In this document: one piece after another, positions 10,539 to 21,640 of the stretch
Numbering within the stretch: position 1 is the stretch's first letter
Layout of the letters: the number at the start of each line of letters is the position of its first letter
Assembly: GCA_015143295.1 (NCBI GenBank)
Contig: CM026565.1
Coordinates: forward strand, 17,122,548 to 17,186,547
Length of the DNA: 64,000 nt
Origin: Tetracentron sinense
Taxonomy: Eukaryota > Streptophyta > Magnoliopsida > Trochodendrales > Trochodendraceae
Reading direction: 5' to 3'
Translations under genes and position numbers: made by a program
The notes under the pieces: model-generated
The model's database searches: none
Told to the model about the DNA's origin: nothing
Seen by the model: the letters and a program-made list of their open reading frames with translations, nothing else

Positions 10539-13248
10539 TGAGCGCGGAAAATTTCCACTCACAAAGGGGGGTTTGTGTTAAGAGTCGCCACCTATTCATT
10601 TAGAAGGAATAAGTTCCCTTGGATGTTGGATAAAGTTTTGGTCTCCGATTAAAGATCAGGGTAAGAGGTTCGGTTAAGTTCGAGGAAGAGGTTAGGCACC
10701 CCGACACTTCCACTTATAGTGATTCCCAACTTGCTAGGTTTAAGCCAAATTAAAGTTCAAATGTTAATCAAATGCCTAAGTATTTAAGTTAATGCTAACC
10801 GTAAGAAAGAGAAAGCTAACTAGGGTCGAACTCGTGTTGGGTTGCCTACGTACTCACATTAGGGGTGAGATCAGACCGAGCGTAGTTTTAGCACATGAGC
10901 CCATGCTAAGGCTAGGGAGGTGTGTGTGTGTGCACCAAGGGTGGCTAATGGGCCTAATCCGGTGATTAGGATTCTGCTTGACTGAGGTTGGTCAATGTGT
11001 AAAGTATGGGCTCGGTAGGTCAAGGGGTAGTCTGGTAGACTAGGGTTTAGGCCCAATAGGCCAAGGATGAAGCTCGGAGACTAAGAAGTGTGTTAACCTA
11101 GGGTTAGGATTACTAATCGGGGTTAAAAGGGTGATTAACCATGGTTAGCAGCACTAACCATGGTTAAAAAGGTCCCAAAGTTAAATTTTTTGGCATTTTA
11201 TATTTTTCTGATTTTTTTAGGATTTTTTCAAATTTATGTGAGGTTAAGGGGTGCTTAACCATGGTTAAAAATTAATCGGAGGCCATTTTAACCATGGTTA
11301 AGGGTCAAGGTTAGTCAAGAATGGGCCCAGAAGGTATGGCAGGACCTAGAATGGCCTTTTACCAGGTCTGGGCCCTGTACAAAGCCCCAAAAGTTAAAAA
11401 TTTAAGAATTGAGGTAATCGAATTACCTCCATTACAGTAGACTTTTAACCATGATTTGTACTGAAATAACCAGGGTTAGGGATCACCCCTGGGAAAAGTA
11501 AAGACATGTATGTAAAGCCTGAACTCCAGGGATTCTAGTGGGCCAAGAGTGGTCCCAAAATATGCTTGAGGGTGGGCCCCACAAGGGCCCAAAGTCAACA
11601 AAAAAAGATATTGTATTGGCAGTAAAGAGTTTACCGCCAATACAAAAAACTTGTTTGTTGGGCCTGTCGGTAATCAGATTGCCGACAATCTGTTAACCAA
11701 AGATTCAAGGCCCTACTAATCATGGTTAGGCTTGGGCCCTGGGTTTGAAATTTTACAGGGAGATAGGTGAGGTCCAGGGCTTCCCACTAGGCCCGGAGTG
11801 GGCCCAAGAGGATGAAGTATGTAGGCCCCATAGGGGCCCAAAGTCATTGGTCTGAAATGCTTTATGTTGTCAGTAAAGAGATTGCCGATAGTCTGCTAAC
11901 CTGGGTTCAAAACCCTGCTAACCATGTTTAGACCACGAGTTAGGGTCTGAAACTTGGTGGGGGGTTAGCTAAGGTCTAGGGCAACCTAATTATAGCCCTG
12001 GAACTGACCAGGGCCTGACTTAACCTGGGTTAACACTGAGTTACAGGTAAGGCAAAGTATAGTCGGTAATGGTATTACTGACCACTAACAGTTAAAAAAA
12101 AAACAATATTTCCCTTGCTGGGGTTGCACCAGCTGGGGTCTAGGAGTTCCCTCATGACTTGAGGGTCCCCCAGACCACTTAAGGAGTGTCTATGCATGTT
12201 GTGGAGGGGTGAACTCGAGTTAGAGCCTCTAGGGGGTTCCCCACGCCAATGGTGATGGCGGGGGACCCCTGTCCTCGACCATGGGAGCTAAAATACTACA
12301 AGAAAAAGAAGAGGGGACCCCCTGGAACAGGACTAGGGGGTCTTACACTGAGCTTTTACAGAAGAAAAGAAAAGGGGTGGGTTCTTCCTTCCATAAACCG
12401 GCGGTGGTGCAAATGCGACAGGCGGTGGTTGGCTGAGTAGGCCAGGGATGGCCTGGAAAGGTTGGTGGTGATATAGAGGGGCCTACACAGGTTTGGAGTG
12501 GAGTTTAGGGTGGGTTGGACTTAAATTAGTAGAGGTTGGAGGTGAAAAATGGGAGTGTTTTGAACTGGGGGATGGCCTGGTTTTTATAGAGTGGAGGAGG
12601 TCTGGGGGTAGTAAGGTCATCCCCACAGGCGTGGGGGAACCAAGCACATGTGAGCCAGGTGGCCTGGGGTGGTGGCTGTATGCAGTTTGCAGGGAATTAT
12701 AGGGTGGCGGTAATCAAATTACTGCCACTCTGAACACAGGCTATTTTGGGGGTGTCGGTGAACCCATTACTGACACCCTGAGTTTTTTGCCATTACAGGC
12801 CACACTCTCACATGCTTGGGCTGAAAGGGAGTTAGGCTACCACTTAGGGGTTTTGCCCACCCACTTTTTAAACTCAAAGGGTGTGGGCCCCACCCTAGTG
12901 GACCCCTAAGGTTGGTGGGCCCTTGTTTGGGCCCCCCAAAGGCCTAGGCTTTGGTTTTTGGCTTTTGGACTAGTTAGATGGGCCTTGAGCCCATGAGGGT
13001 TTTGGCCTAGGTTTAGCTAGGGCATAGGGTAGGGCTATGGTCTAGGGCACACCTAGGGTTAGTCCTAAGGTTTAGCTAGGGTTAGCCTAGGATTTAGCCT
13101 AGTGTTTTAGGTCTCCTAATGGTAATGGGCTTTGAGGTCGAAGGGCTTGGTTCTAGGGTATGAGGGTTTAGGGCCTACCTGGGGACTCCACTGGGGGAAT
13201 GATTGAGGTTATGCAGGTTAACCAAGGTGTAAAAATTGGGTGCTTACA
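10539..13248 (-). repeat. 3' LTR of Gypsy element 2 (2710 bp)
   Basis: Read on the minus strand it starts TGTAAGCACCCAATTTTTAC at 13248 and ends GCGCTCA at 10539. It matches 24726-27376 almost end to end. It holds several AACCATGGTTA palindromes (for example near 11138, 11157, 11263, 11292), a minus-strand TATA box (CTATAAAAA, about 12582-12590) and degenerate CTAGGGTTTAG repeats (13010-13110). It carries 54 bp (11243-11296) absent from the other LTR. Confidence 0.87.
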
Positions 13249-13457
13249 GCTACCTCTCTTTGTCGGAGAATGCTAAAATGACAATTGAACTGTATAGACT
13301 GGAATCATCCTATTTTTATACCGAGATGGATGCATGATGAGATGTATGCATTTTGTGCATATGGTGAGTGCGGTGAAGTGATGAAGACTACTGCTAGGGG
13401 ATAGCGACTAGCTGGGGATGAGAGATAGATGCAGGGATGGCATGGCCTGGAGGCGCT
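13249..13457 (-). other. Distal 3' UTR and polypurine tract of Gypsy element 2
   Basis: Directly outside the LTR, the minus strand reads CATTCTCCGACAAAGAG then AGGTAGC, the polypurine tract, matching element 1 at 5657-5680. The remainder aligns with element 1 at about 5480-5660 in reverse complement. It ends at the solo LTR insertion at 13458. Confidence 0.75.
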
Positions 13458-13721
13458 TGTAGCACCTCAAAATTTTTGTGTATGCTTTGGAACGCGTGTC
13501 AAGGCATGGAACCTTGTAAATTCCATTTTCATGAAAGGAGAACTTGGAAACCTTTGGAAATTTTGCAATGGTATTATAAAATAACTAAATAAATATTTAA
13601 TAATGTACCATGGCCTTAGAAGGGTCGTAGTCATGATTAGAAAATGTTAAAGTGGGAGTAGAATAAGTCTAGGTAGTGGATTGGATGGAAAAATGGACTT
13701 ACTGTCAAAATTTCAGGCAAC

Positions 13722-13876
13722 CGATCGCTCGGTCCGATGTAGCGATCGATTGTTCCACAACCGATCGATCGGTATCTATCGACTGGTTAAATAATTTGTA
13801 TAGGAAATTTTTTCAGAGAGGGTGTTTTTGACCGATCACTCAGTATTAACCATCGATCGATCGGTCTATCGCGTTT
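13722..13876 (+). promoter_or_regulatory. CGATCGATCGG palindrome cluster in family X LTR copy A
   Basis: Several full or partial copies of ACCGATCGATCGGT lie 60-200 bp upstream of the TATA-like TTATAAGG (about 13929). The same cluster occupies the equivalent place in copies B (39665-39880, as GGCCGGTCGACCGG variants) and C (51800-51893). Its place upstream of the promoter suggests a binding-site array; the factor is unknown. Confidence 0.5.
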
Positions 13877-14842
13877 TGCAGAAATTTCATTAAGGGTTTT
13901 TTTGTCTTTTGGCCAACACCCTTTGGCCTTATAAGGCTTGCTCGAGCTTTTGGATCATCATTCATCATACTTAGAGTATTTTGAGAGAGAGTGAGAGAGT
14001 AGAATGAATTTTAAACCCTAGGGCATCATCTTGAAGATAATCAAGGGTTTTGAAGACCCAAAATCATCCTTTTAGCTTGGATTTCTCTAATCCAACCTCA
14101 AGCTCGTGGAGGAATCCTTTTTCAAAGCTAGGGCAGTATTCTCCAAGGTATTCCTCAAAGGGTTGCTTCCTCAATCAAGCATAGTTCTAGCAAGGGTTCT
14201 CCTCTTCCAAGTTGAAGCTTCAATCAAGGGTTTCCACCCAAGATCAAGCCTTGATTTCAAGGTTAGTACACCCTACTAACTCCCTTAGCAATAACCTAGG
14301 TTTTTCGATTGTGTATGAGGACTCTTGATCGTATGTTTTTCTTCCTTTGAAATATATCATCTTCCCTAAATATAAACAAGATAAAGTAAAGGGATGAATG
14401 TGTGGATGAGATGGTGATTGAGGCGATTGGATGCCGTATGAATGTTGTGTGATATGTTAAATGGAAAATGGTGGAAAAGGTATTCTATAAATAATGAACG
14501 TACCTTGATGGATTGATACAAAATATGCACTAAAAAGAGGAAATGAAAGGACAAAATTTTTTTTTGCACACCGTGTGTTTGATAAAATGACTAAACAAGG
14601 GATAAATGGATTGATGAAGAAAATGGAAATAGGAATGGTGTAAATTTTCTTATGAATGATTAATTTCTCAAATGCGCTATATGTTGCCTAAATTGTCATA
14701 CGATTATGTTAGGAATCAAAATGCTATATTCATGTGATCCTCTCATTCAAGCATGTCATCATGATTATTACAAGTGACACACACGCCCACGCATGCACGC
14801 ATGAACCGACGTTTTTAAGCATGAGTATTTGAATGAAATTTC

Positions 14843-15165
14843 AAGGAGGTTGGTAGCCCAAGTGGAGGGTGCTAGCCTCTGGCTCACAAGAAAAGGAAAC
14901 AAGTACACAGGAGGTTGATAGCTCAAGTGGAGGGTGTTAGCTTCTGGCTCACAAGAAAAGGAAACAAGTACATGTTAAGGAGGTTGGTAGCCCCAGTAGA
15001 GGGTGCTAGCCTCTGGCTCACAAGAAAAGGAAACAAGTACATGTCAAGGAGGTTGGTAGCCCAAGTGAAGGGTGTTAGCCTCTGGCTCATAAGAAAATGG
15101 AATGTCAAGGAGGTTGATAGCCCAGGGATGTGCGGGTGCTAGCCTCTGGCTCACAAGTATACAAG
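14843..15165 (+). repeat. Tandem repeat, ~65-bp unit, five copies, in family X intron
   Basis: Units start with CAAGGAGGTTGGTAGCCCA or close variants (about 14843, 14908, 14977, 15045, 15107), followed by GCTAGCCTCTGGCTCACAAG and a short A-rich spacer. The same unit with a different spacer length occurs in copy C (52800-53095), and a diverged form in copy B (about 40795-40945). The overlapping open frames here are not taken as genes. Confidence 0.85.
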
Positions 15166-15411
15166 TTAAGCAAATCAAGAACAAGCAAGACACATGATTT
15201 TTACCGGAGCTTTCGCATTCATGCACGCATGTCAAGATATTTATATTGCTTCATATTCAATACTATTTATCTTATGCTGCTAGTATTGCTTTAAATCGAT
15301 ATTTTGTATTATGTTCACTGTTGATGTGCTTTTGTTATTGCTATGGTTAGCTAGTAGCTTGTACTCGCTGAGTATTCCATGCTCAGCCGTACTTTTATGT
15401 CGGCAGGTACC

Positions 15412-15537
15412 ATGGATGTCCTCGACCTTGAGCCTTGGGTCGAGGAAGAGTATGTAGAGGAGAGGGAGCCACCTATCCCGATGCAGTCTCAGGAGGATAG
15501 GGATTTGGACGTGTGGCCATACCTCGACTACTGTTGA
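15412..15537 (+). CDS. Micro-ORF of family X LTR, copy A (41 aa)
   Basis: ATG at 15412 lies six nt after a predicted acceptor (TGTCGGCAG, ends 15406). The short acidic peptide contains LEPWVEEEY, then QSQEDRDLDVW and the C-terminus YLDYC before TGA at 15535. Copies B (42482-42604) and C (53403-53526) keep EPWVEE, the Q-D-R-D-L block and YLDYC. B has GTG instead of ATG; C has an in-frame TAG and a 2-nt deletion. A versus B differ at about 13 synonymous and 11 non-synonymous codons, more synonymous than random drift would give. Function unknown; no family recognised. Predicted upstream intron: donor CAAG/GTTAGT at 14262. Confidence 0.5.
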   Translation: MDVLDLEPWVEEEYVEEREPPIPMQSQEDRDLDVWPYLDYC

Positions 15538-15814
15538 GAGGGGAGTGTGAGAGAGTTCCTTTTTGTATTTTGATAGGTGAGCCTGTCCACCTTTACTTTG
15601 ATTATGTTTTGTACATAAATTTGGAATACTAAGATGATTTATGAAAAAAGAAAATGTTGGTTCCCGTTTCCGCATTCATGATATAGCTTCCGCACTATGA
15701 TTATTATTGTATTATATCATGTTTAGCCTTGTTCATTACAGGATGGTTTGACAAGTATGTATAGTCACACCTAAAGTATCCCTTAACTCCTAGGGGGTAT
15801 TTTGGGGCGTGACA

Positions 15815-18800
15815 ACGCTGGCCGAAAAGGTGTCGCTTGGAAGCGACGAGGGGATTGATCGAAACAGTGTTTCCCAAATGATATTAACCGAGTTAGTCGG
15901 AGGATACACGGGGTATCAGGAACACATAGGGTATCGGGAACACATGGGGTGTTGGACATGCGAGGTGTCAACATATTGACTCAGGTCTCCATTGTGTTCC
16001 TGGGATGTCAAAGACGTACGGGGCGTCGACAGAGAGGACATGCAATGACTGTACACTGTAAAGGTACACACGAGACGTCGGGCATGCGAGGTGGCAGCAA
16101 AGTGTGTTATGTTGACACTCACCTGGGATGCCAAGGATACACAGGGTATCAAAAGGACACATGTGAGGTGCCGAAAAAGTGTGTTATGTTGGTGCTCACT
16201 TGGGATGTCTCGGACATATGGGGGTGTCATAAAGGAGGACATGCTGGTGGTGTACACTGTAAAGGTACACACAGGATGTCGGGCATGCGAGGTGTCAACA
16301 AAGTGTATTATGTTGACGCTCACCTGGGATGCAAAGGATACACAGGGTATCAAAAGGAGACATGCGAGGTGCCGACAAAGTGTGTTATGTTGGCACTCAC
16401 CTGGGATCTTTCGAACATACGGGGGTGTCACAAGGAGGATATGTTGGTGGTGTACACTGTAAAGGTACACACAAGATGTCGGGTGGTGTACACTGTAAAG
16501 GTACACACGGGATGTCAGGTGGTGCACACTGTAAAGATACCCACAAAATATTGGGTAATGTACATTGTTGAGGTACATACAGAAAGAGGGTGTACACTAT
16601 TGAGGTACACAAAATGTTGAGGGTGTACACTATTAAGGTACACACATAGGGTTTGAATGGTATACACTGTTAAGGTATACAAGATGTTCGATGGTGTACA
16701 CTGTAAAGGTACCCACAGAAGGTTCAAAGATTTGAGGCATGACTTGAAGGCACTAGCCAGATTGATGTTGATATGGCCGAAAGGCACTGGATTTTGATCA
16801 TGTAGAGTGATGCTGAAGTGCGTGACTTGATTAAGTGCATGTGGCTAAAGTGCAATATTTTGTGCGAATTGAGTGTATTGGATGAGGCTTTCACCTTGTA
16901 TGCAGCTAATATGTAGCTAGGATGTATTGAGTGCAACTTGATTGTGTGCAGCTAGAGTGTAATGTAAAACTTGAATGCAGCTAGCTTGAGTGTAGCGAGT
17001 GACTCGATTGAGTATGTGGAACTAGTGTGCAGCTGGATTTGAATAGCTAGAGTGTATTATGTGCGACTCGGTTGAGTGTGTGCAAGTAATGTACAACTTT
17101 GTTTAGTGTATGCAATTAATGTGCAGTTTATTCGATGTGACATGCAGGTTGGTGGAGGGCTGGGTATATGACTTGCTCTTGGAGACTAGCCCTTCGCTGA
17201 TTGAAGATTTCGGAGGCATTCAATCTTGCTCTTGCTTCTTGTTGGAACTGTGGTGCATCTTGGGCGATTGCTGAGTTCTATTTGATCTGGCCAAGCCGAT
17301 GGATATACACTTAGAGGGTGATTGATCCGGTGAGTATTGAGATTCTGGCAGTGATTGGGAGACGTCAAAGGATTTGACAAACTCGAGAAAATTCGAGGAT
17401 GATAGGTCCAATGAGTATGAGAAATTTGGTGGTGACAAGAAGACTCAAGATTTGAAGTTGAATGCTTCATTTGCTTATGTGATTTAACAGGGAGATCACT
17501 TTCACAGGATGAATAGATTACGTCCTTAGGGGCAGAGTACGACACTAAGCAGATTTATCCTGTTGTGACATTGATGGAGCTATGCCTTGCACCTTGTGGA
17601 GTTAGACTTTATCGGGGACCTGGGGTCGCTTTACCAATAAGACCTACTCTGTCTTGTTCTGGAGTTTGAGTACTCTGGCTGGGGAGAAGCTTGCGTGATG
17701 CTTCTAGGCTCTTGCCGGGGAAAAGCTTGCTATGATGCCCTTTTAGATTCTTGTAGGGAGAATGCGTGTAATGAGCAATGGGAGGCCTCTATTAAGGATC
17801 TGTCGGGGATGGTGACACTGTCGTGGAGCACTGTTGATGATCTGCTGGGGAGTAGGTCTCTGTTGTAGGCTACTGTCGGGGAACTTGAGATTTCCAGTCT
17901 GCTGGAGATTTTCCGATGTTTGCCTGTATACTAGGGATATGTTCTGGAGTAACACATCTACTGAGGGTATTCCCTGTTGGAATCTCTGCTGGCGATATGT
18001 CCTGGAGTGACACACCTGTTGGGGATATTCCCTGTTGGAATCTCTGCTGAGGATGCTGGTCCATTTGAGAGATGCTGACTGCTGAGGGTGACTTGGGAGC
18101 CCGATGAGCCTGATTGCTGCCGGATTGCGATGTCAAACTGATTTTCAATTTTTTCTCCATTTTTTACCCTTGGAATGACCAAGTCATGGGGTTCTCATAT
18201 TTTTACGCGATGAGGCCGTTGCCGGTTTTCCTCATGCCTGCGAAGCTGATAAATTTTCTTTCCTTTTTTGCCCCTGGTCTCAAGACTAGGTCTGGGAGTC
18301 TCATAATTTTTGCGCACCAATGCCATTTCTGGTTTTCATCGGGCTCGCGATGGATTTGAACGGAATTCTGTTCCTGTTGCCTTAGATGTTGGTATCTCGC
18401 TTTCGGATATTTGCACAATAAGCTGCTTGCACGTTTTAGTCTCTAAGGGATCTAGGAAGACTTGTGATAGGACGAAATGTAGGTTAGGGGACCGAAGTTT
18501 GGGACACCCTGAGATTTTTCCTTTGTGGTTACTCTTTTAGGGATCTTTTCCGTTACACTCTTCTACGGATTTGTACTTTTGGAATTCCCGTGAAGTTTTT
18601 TTTTTGTATTCTGCTTGGGAATTTGAGAAGGATTGTCTCTGCTTGGGAGAGTGAGAGAGGTTGTCTTTGCTGGGGAGAGTGAGAGAGGTTGTCTCTACTT
18701 GGGGACAAAGTCCGAAGAATTTGTCTCTGTAGGGAGTCTCTGACTCTTGAAAATGTTTCAACCTCTATTTTGAGTTTTCCTTTGATAGAACTTTTTGTAC

Positions 18801-19170
18801 CCTTGTAATTCGATTCGACTGAGGAAGTTGAGAGGATTTTTTTTTTGCTCTATCTTTGCGGGAAGATATTTCAAAGAGGCTTTGGCTCCACCAGGGATAT
18901 TTGAACTCTACGTAGGGGAGATTGGGGGTATGATCCCTTTTTGTGACCGCACCTGATTTTGTCAGGTTGCCTACGTACCCTTTGCAGGATCAGGTCATGA
19001 CGTAGTTTAAGCTAATGCCGCAGATTAGCAAGGGAGGGCATCCCTGAAGAGATTATATGAAAGAAAGGTTGTTAGGCTCAAAGGGGTTAACTAGTGGATT
19101 TCATTGATATGCAAAACGGGTTTACATTGAAGGGGATGAAGGTGTGCTAAAGATGGCTTCCTGTCCTTTC
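15815..19170 (-). other. 3' UTR of Gypsy element 2, main part
   Basis: Reverse-complement similarity to element 1's 3' UTR: the minisatellite zone (15890-16720), TGTGCAGCTAG-like degenerate repeats (16800-17130), CTGGGGA-rich spacer (17590-18100), and the block at 18120-18330 matching 4020-4230, which contains two copies of a GATGAGGCCGTTG.CGGTTTTC segment. The block at 18930-19090 matches 3290-3440. No protein recognised; long open frames here come from repeat periodicity. Confidence 0.7.
15890..16720 (-). repeat. Minisatellite and short repeats in 3' UTR of Gypsy element 2
   Basis: Two related blocks of about 200 bp start at about 16087 and 16285, each containing GCGAGGTG(T/G)CA(A/G)CAAAGTG and a second AAAGTGTGTTATGTTG half-unit. 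They are followed by a ladder of TGTACACTGTAAAGGTACAC copies (16250-16710). These are the inverse-oriented relatives of the 139-bp array at 4993-5395 but are organised differently. Confidence 0.8.
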
Positions 19171-19879
19171 CCGAAGCGGCTAAAAGTGCAAGCATTTATC
19201 AGACAAGATCTTAAGCGCTATACTTTAATTTTACCCATTTGATTGGTTCGGGATTTGATGATCAGTCCGATATTACCCCTGGCTTTTCCGGGTGAAGCAT
19301 TTGCCCCTGGCTAGTAGATTTGCATGACTTTTCTGAAGTTGTCAGTCACCTGCTCAAGTATCAGCTTCGATGCCCGTCTTGAAAAGCAAGTTGCCCCTGC
19401 TCCGAGCATTGATGATGGTGGGGTATGATTGAAGATTACGTCGGATGACCAGAGATGGGCTTGCCCCTCGCTTTTGATTGCCCCTGCCCCTGGCGTGGCG
19501 AGGTCTTGTACAGGACAAGGTTTCTAGATGAGAATTATGTTTTGCATCGTATTCAGCCCCTGAAGATTGTGGGTTTGATTATCTGTTTAGGTGATCTCTT
19601 GTTAAAGCAAATGAGCTTAATCCACATTCAGCTATGCTAGGCAAGTATGATAAAAGAGATGAAACTCTTGAGAACGAGAGTGATTTTTCATTGAATTGAA
19701 AGAGTTAGACTTTGGACTTGACTCGTACAAAGGCCACTGTGGCCAACTCTTACAGAAAAGAAATCCTAACCAAGACTGACTTAGACTTGACTTGGTTTCG
19801 ATCAACCGAACTTAGCATCTCGCCTTTAGGTCTCCTCTTTCTGATTGGCTAGCGGCACAAAGGGGGCTTGATGATGGGC
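19171..19879 (-). other. Spacer between gag remnant and 3' UTR of Gypsy element 2; pol absent
   Basis: This is where about 4 kb of pol would be expected. Instead there is non-coding sequence with repeated CCAGGGGCAA words on the minus strand (19270-19500). No RT, RNase H or integrase motifs in any frame. Confidence 0.5.
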
Positions 19880-20340
19880 TGACAAGGGGGTAGGGTTTTC
19901 AGGAACTCCAACTACCAAGCACATAATCAAGTTTGCCTTCGTTGATCAGGTCTTCAACTACATGCTTCAAAGCAATGCAGTAATCAGTAGAGTGCCCAGG
20001 GCCTTAATGAAAGGCACAGTGTTTGTGCTCTTGGTAATTTCAGCTCATTTTGTCCATGGGTAGTAATGGAGTAGGGCTGCGGAGTGCGATTAGCTTCCTT
20101 TCAACGAGAGTCGATAGAAGCTAGTCGAGTCGAAGAGGGATGAAATGCTTGGGTGGTACCCGCTCTTTTGTAGGCTTGGGGAGCAAACGAGAGGAAGGTT
20201 TCGTCTGAGAGGTGGGGTGGATCCGATTTCGCCCATGTGCCACCAGAAGCTTGTTGAGAGTAACCGTCATATCCTGGAGGAGAGACTTGATTTCCTTGAT
20301 GTCCTATTCTTGACGGAGGAGGGTTGTCACGATGATCTCT
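19880..20340 (-). pseudogene. gag: Gag C-terminal remnant of Gypsy element 2
   Basis: The minus strand reads FIPLRLD, LVERKLI, then CAFH*GPGHSTDYC followed by ALKHVVEDLINEGKLDYV, the typical C-terminal zinc-knuckle-like block (C..C..H..C) and following helix of Tat/Ogre gag. The knuckle lies at about 20018-19977. An in-frame TAA at 20006-20004 sits inside the knuckle and further stops flank it. Proline/serine-rich linker residues continue toward 20340. The N-terminal gag domain is missing or unrecognisable. Confidence 0.65.
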
Positions 20341-20879
20341 TGGCTACTTGACGCTTCTTCGCGTTCCATTGCTTGAGTCCTTGAGTTGCTGTCTTGATGA
20401 GGTAGGATCTGGAGATGTAGAGCGAGTCAATACCGAAGGTAAGGTATGTGAATCCAAAATACATGAGTATGCATGGTTTAGACCCGATGAATGAGGACTC
20501 AACCTTAAACAGTATTCATGATGAGATAGCCAGGGTGAAGGATGGATGTAGTTTGTATGCCTAAGTTAGGTTGATTCCAACTACATGATGCATGTAAATA
20601 GTTAGGCCGACTTCTACAAATACATGAGTGATGCTAGGTGTAGTGCAATGCTAGTGCAAACAATGAAGGTACGTGGATGATGCTGTGATGCCTGAGGGGC
20701 ATAGTACAAGTGTTTGTGCTCAGTGTTGGGGTAACATTGTGAATAAAATGACTCGCAGGCTAAACATGTATGATTATGATGCAAGGAATGAGATATGGAA
20801 AAGGATTTTGCATTTGATGCATGATAGCACAATGAGTACAAGACTTTGTGACTCAAAGAAAAGAAAAAGACTCGTTCCT

Positions 20880-21640
20880 AAGTAGGTCCATTTGGGATCG
20901 CGAAGTCAAATGGTCTAGGCACACTGTCCAGGTCCATGATCTGCTGCTGGAGGGATGTGACCTTAACCTCCATGTTGGCAAAGGATTTTGTAGCGTTGAA
21001 CATTCGGTACCCAAACTGTCGGATAAGGTATGTCATCTCTGCCTTTGCACTATCAAGGTACTCCTGATAGAAGTGCAACCGGGATCGGAGGATTGATGTC
21101 TCTTTGGCGTCGCCTTTCCACTTCTTTTAGTAAGAACAGAAAGTTCAAGATGCTCGATCTACTCTTGCCTGACCTGGAGTTCGCGGTCTTGCTCCGCTTC
21201 TTGTAGCCTGAATGCCTGTCGGGCTTTCCAAAGCTTCTGTTCTTTCATCTAGATGTGGAGTTGTCTCTCAATGAAGCTGTCTGTCCAGGGGACTATCATT
21301 TCAGCCAATGGTATGGTACCACGTGATGGAGCTGAGACTGGGGTGGGCAGTTCCCTAGGTGCAAGCATGGGAGATGGAATGTCAAGATCTTCTACCCAAA
21401 GCCGGTACGCTGCATCTGTAGATGATCCTGTTGTGACCACAAAGTCTGGCCACTGATCTCATCTGGAGGTTTGCCAACTGGACTGGAATCGGCCGGAGAG
21501 GTGCTCAGAGTGCACTGTGAAGTCGGTATAATCATTTCCTTGCCGGTCTATGACTGGAATGCGCTGAGGGAGTCCAAACCGGCGGAGGACTCTGAGTGGT
21601 ACATAGGTGGCTGAGCCAGTAAGACTGAGAGACTCAGAGG
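20880..21640 (-). pseudogene. ORF1 (DUF7745-like) of Gypsy element 2, C-terminal part
   Basis: The minus strand carries GSATYVPLRVLRRFGLPQRIP, then FTVHSEHLSGRFQSSW and FVVTTGSSTDAAYRLWVEDL, resembling the second half of the plant DUF7745 domain found in ORF1 of large Gypsy elements. It is followed by a Lys/Glu/Gln-rich stretch (KLWKARQAFRLQEAEQ) and, after a frame change, LHFYQEYLDSAKAEMTYL and MEVKVTSLQQQIMDL, probably a coiled coil, ending near 20878. Stops at the ERQLHI junction and after VRQE show decay. The N-terminal half lies at 22930-23846, separated by organelle-like DNA. Confidence 0.6.

Larger units (their letters stand above)
13458..15814 (+). mobile_element. Solo LTR, family X copy A (2357 bp), nested in Gypsy element 2
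   Basis: It starts TGTAGCACCTCAAAATTTT and ends GGGGCGTGACA. Flanks GCGCT (13453-13457) and ACGCT (15815-15819) form a 5-bp target duplication with one mismatch. Joining the flanks recreates GGCGCTGGCC, which agrees (in reverse complement) with GGCCAGCGCC in the uninterrupted paralogue at about 5475, giving an independent empty-site check. There are no internal LTR boundaries, so it is a solo LTR or a very compact element. Internal order: CGATCGATCGG motifs, TATA, CT/GA-rich leader, splice donor, tandem repeats, stem-loop, splice acceptor, micro-ORF. The TG..CA ends and GGGGCGT(G/T)ACA terminus suggest a Gypsy-type LTR; lineage not proven. Confidence 0.8.

Noticed and set aside
14843..15165. 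CRISPR-like regularly spaced repeats
   Set aside because: Units are directly adjacent diverged tandem repeats in a plant LTR; spacers are near-identical, and there are no cas genes.
15949..16620. A 223-codon open frame on the plus strand, and a 220-codon one on the minus strand
   Set aside because: Both lie entirely in the minisatellite of the Gypsy 3' UTR; openness on both strands is a product of the repeat period, and the residues show only the repeat.
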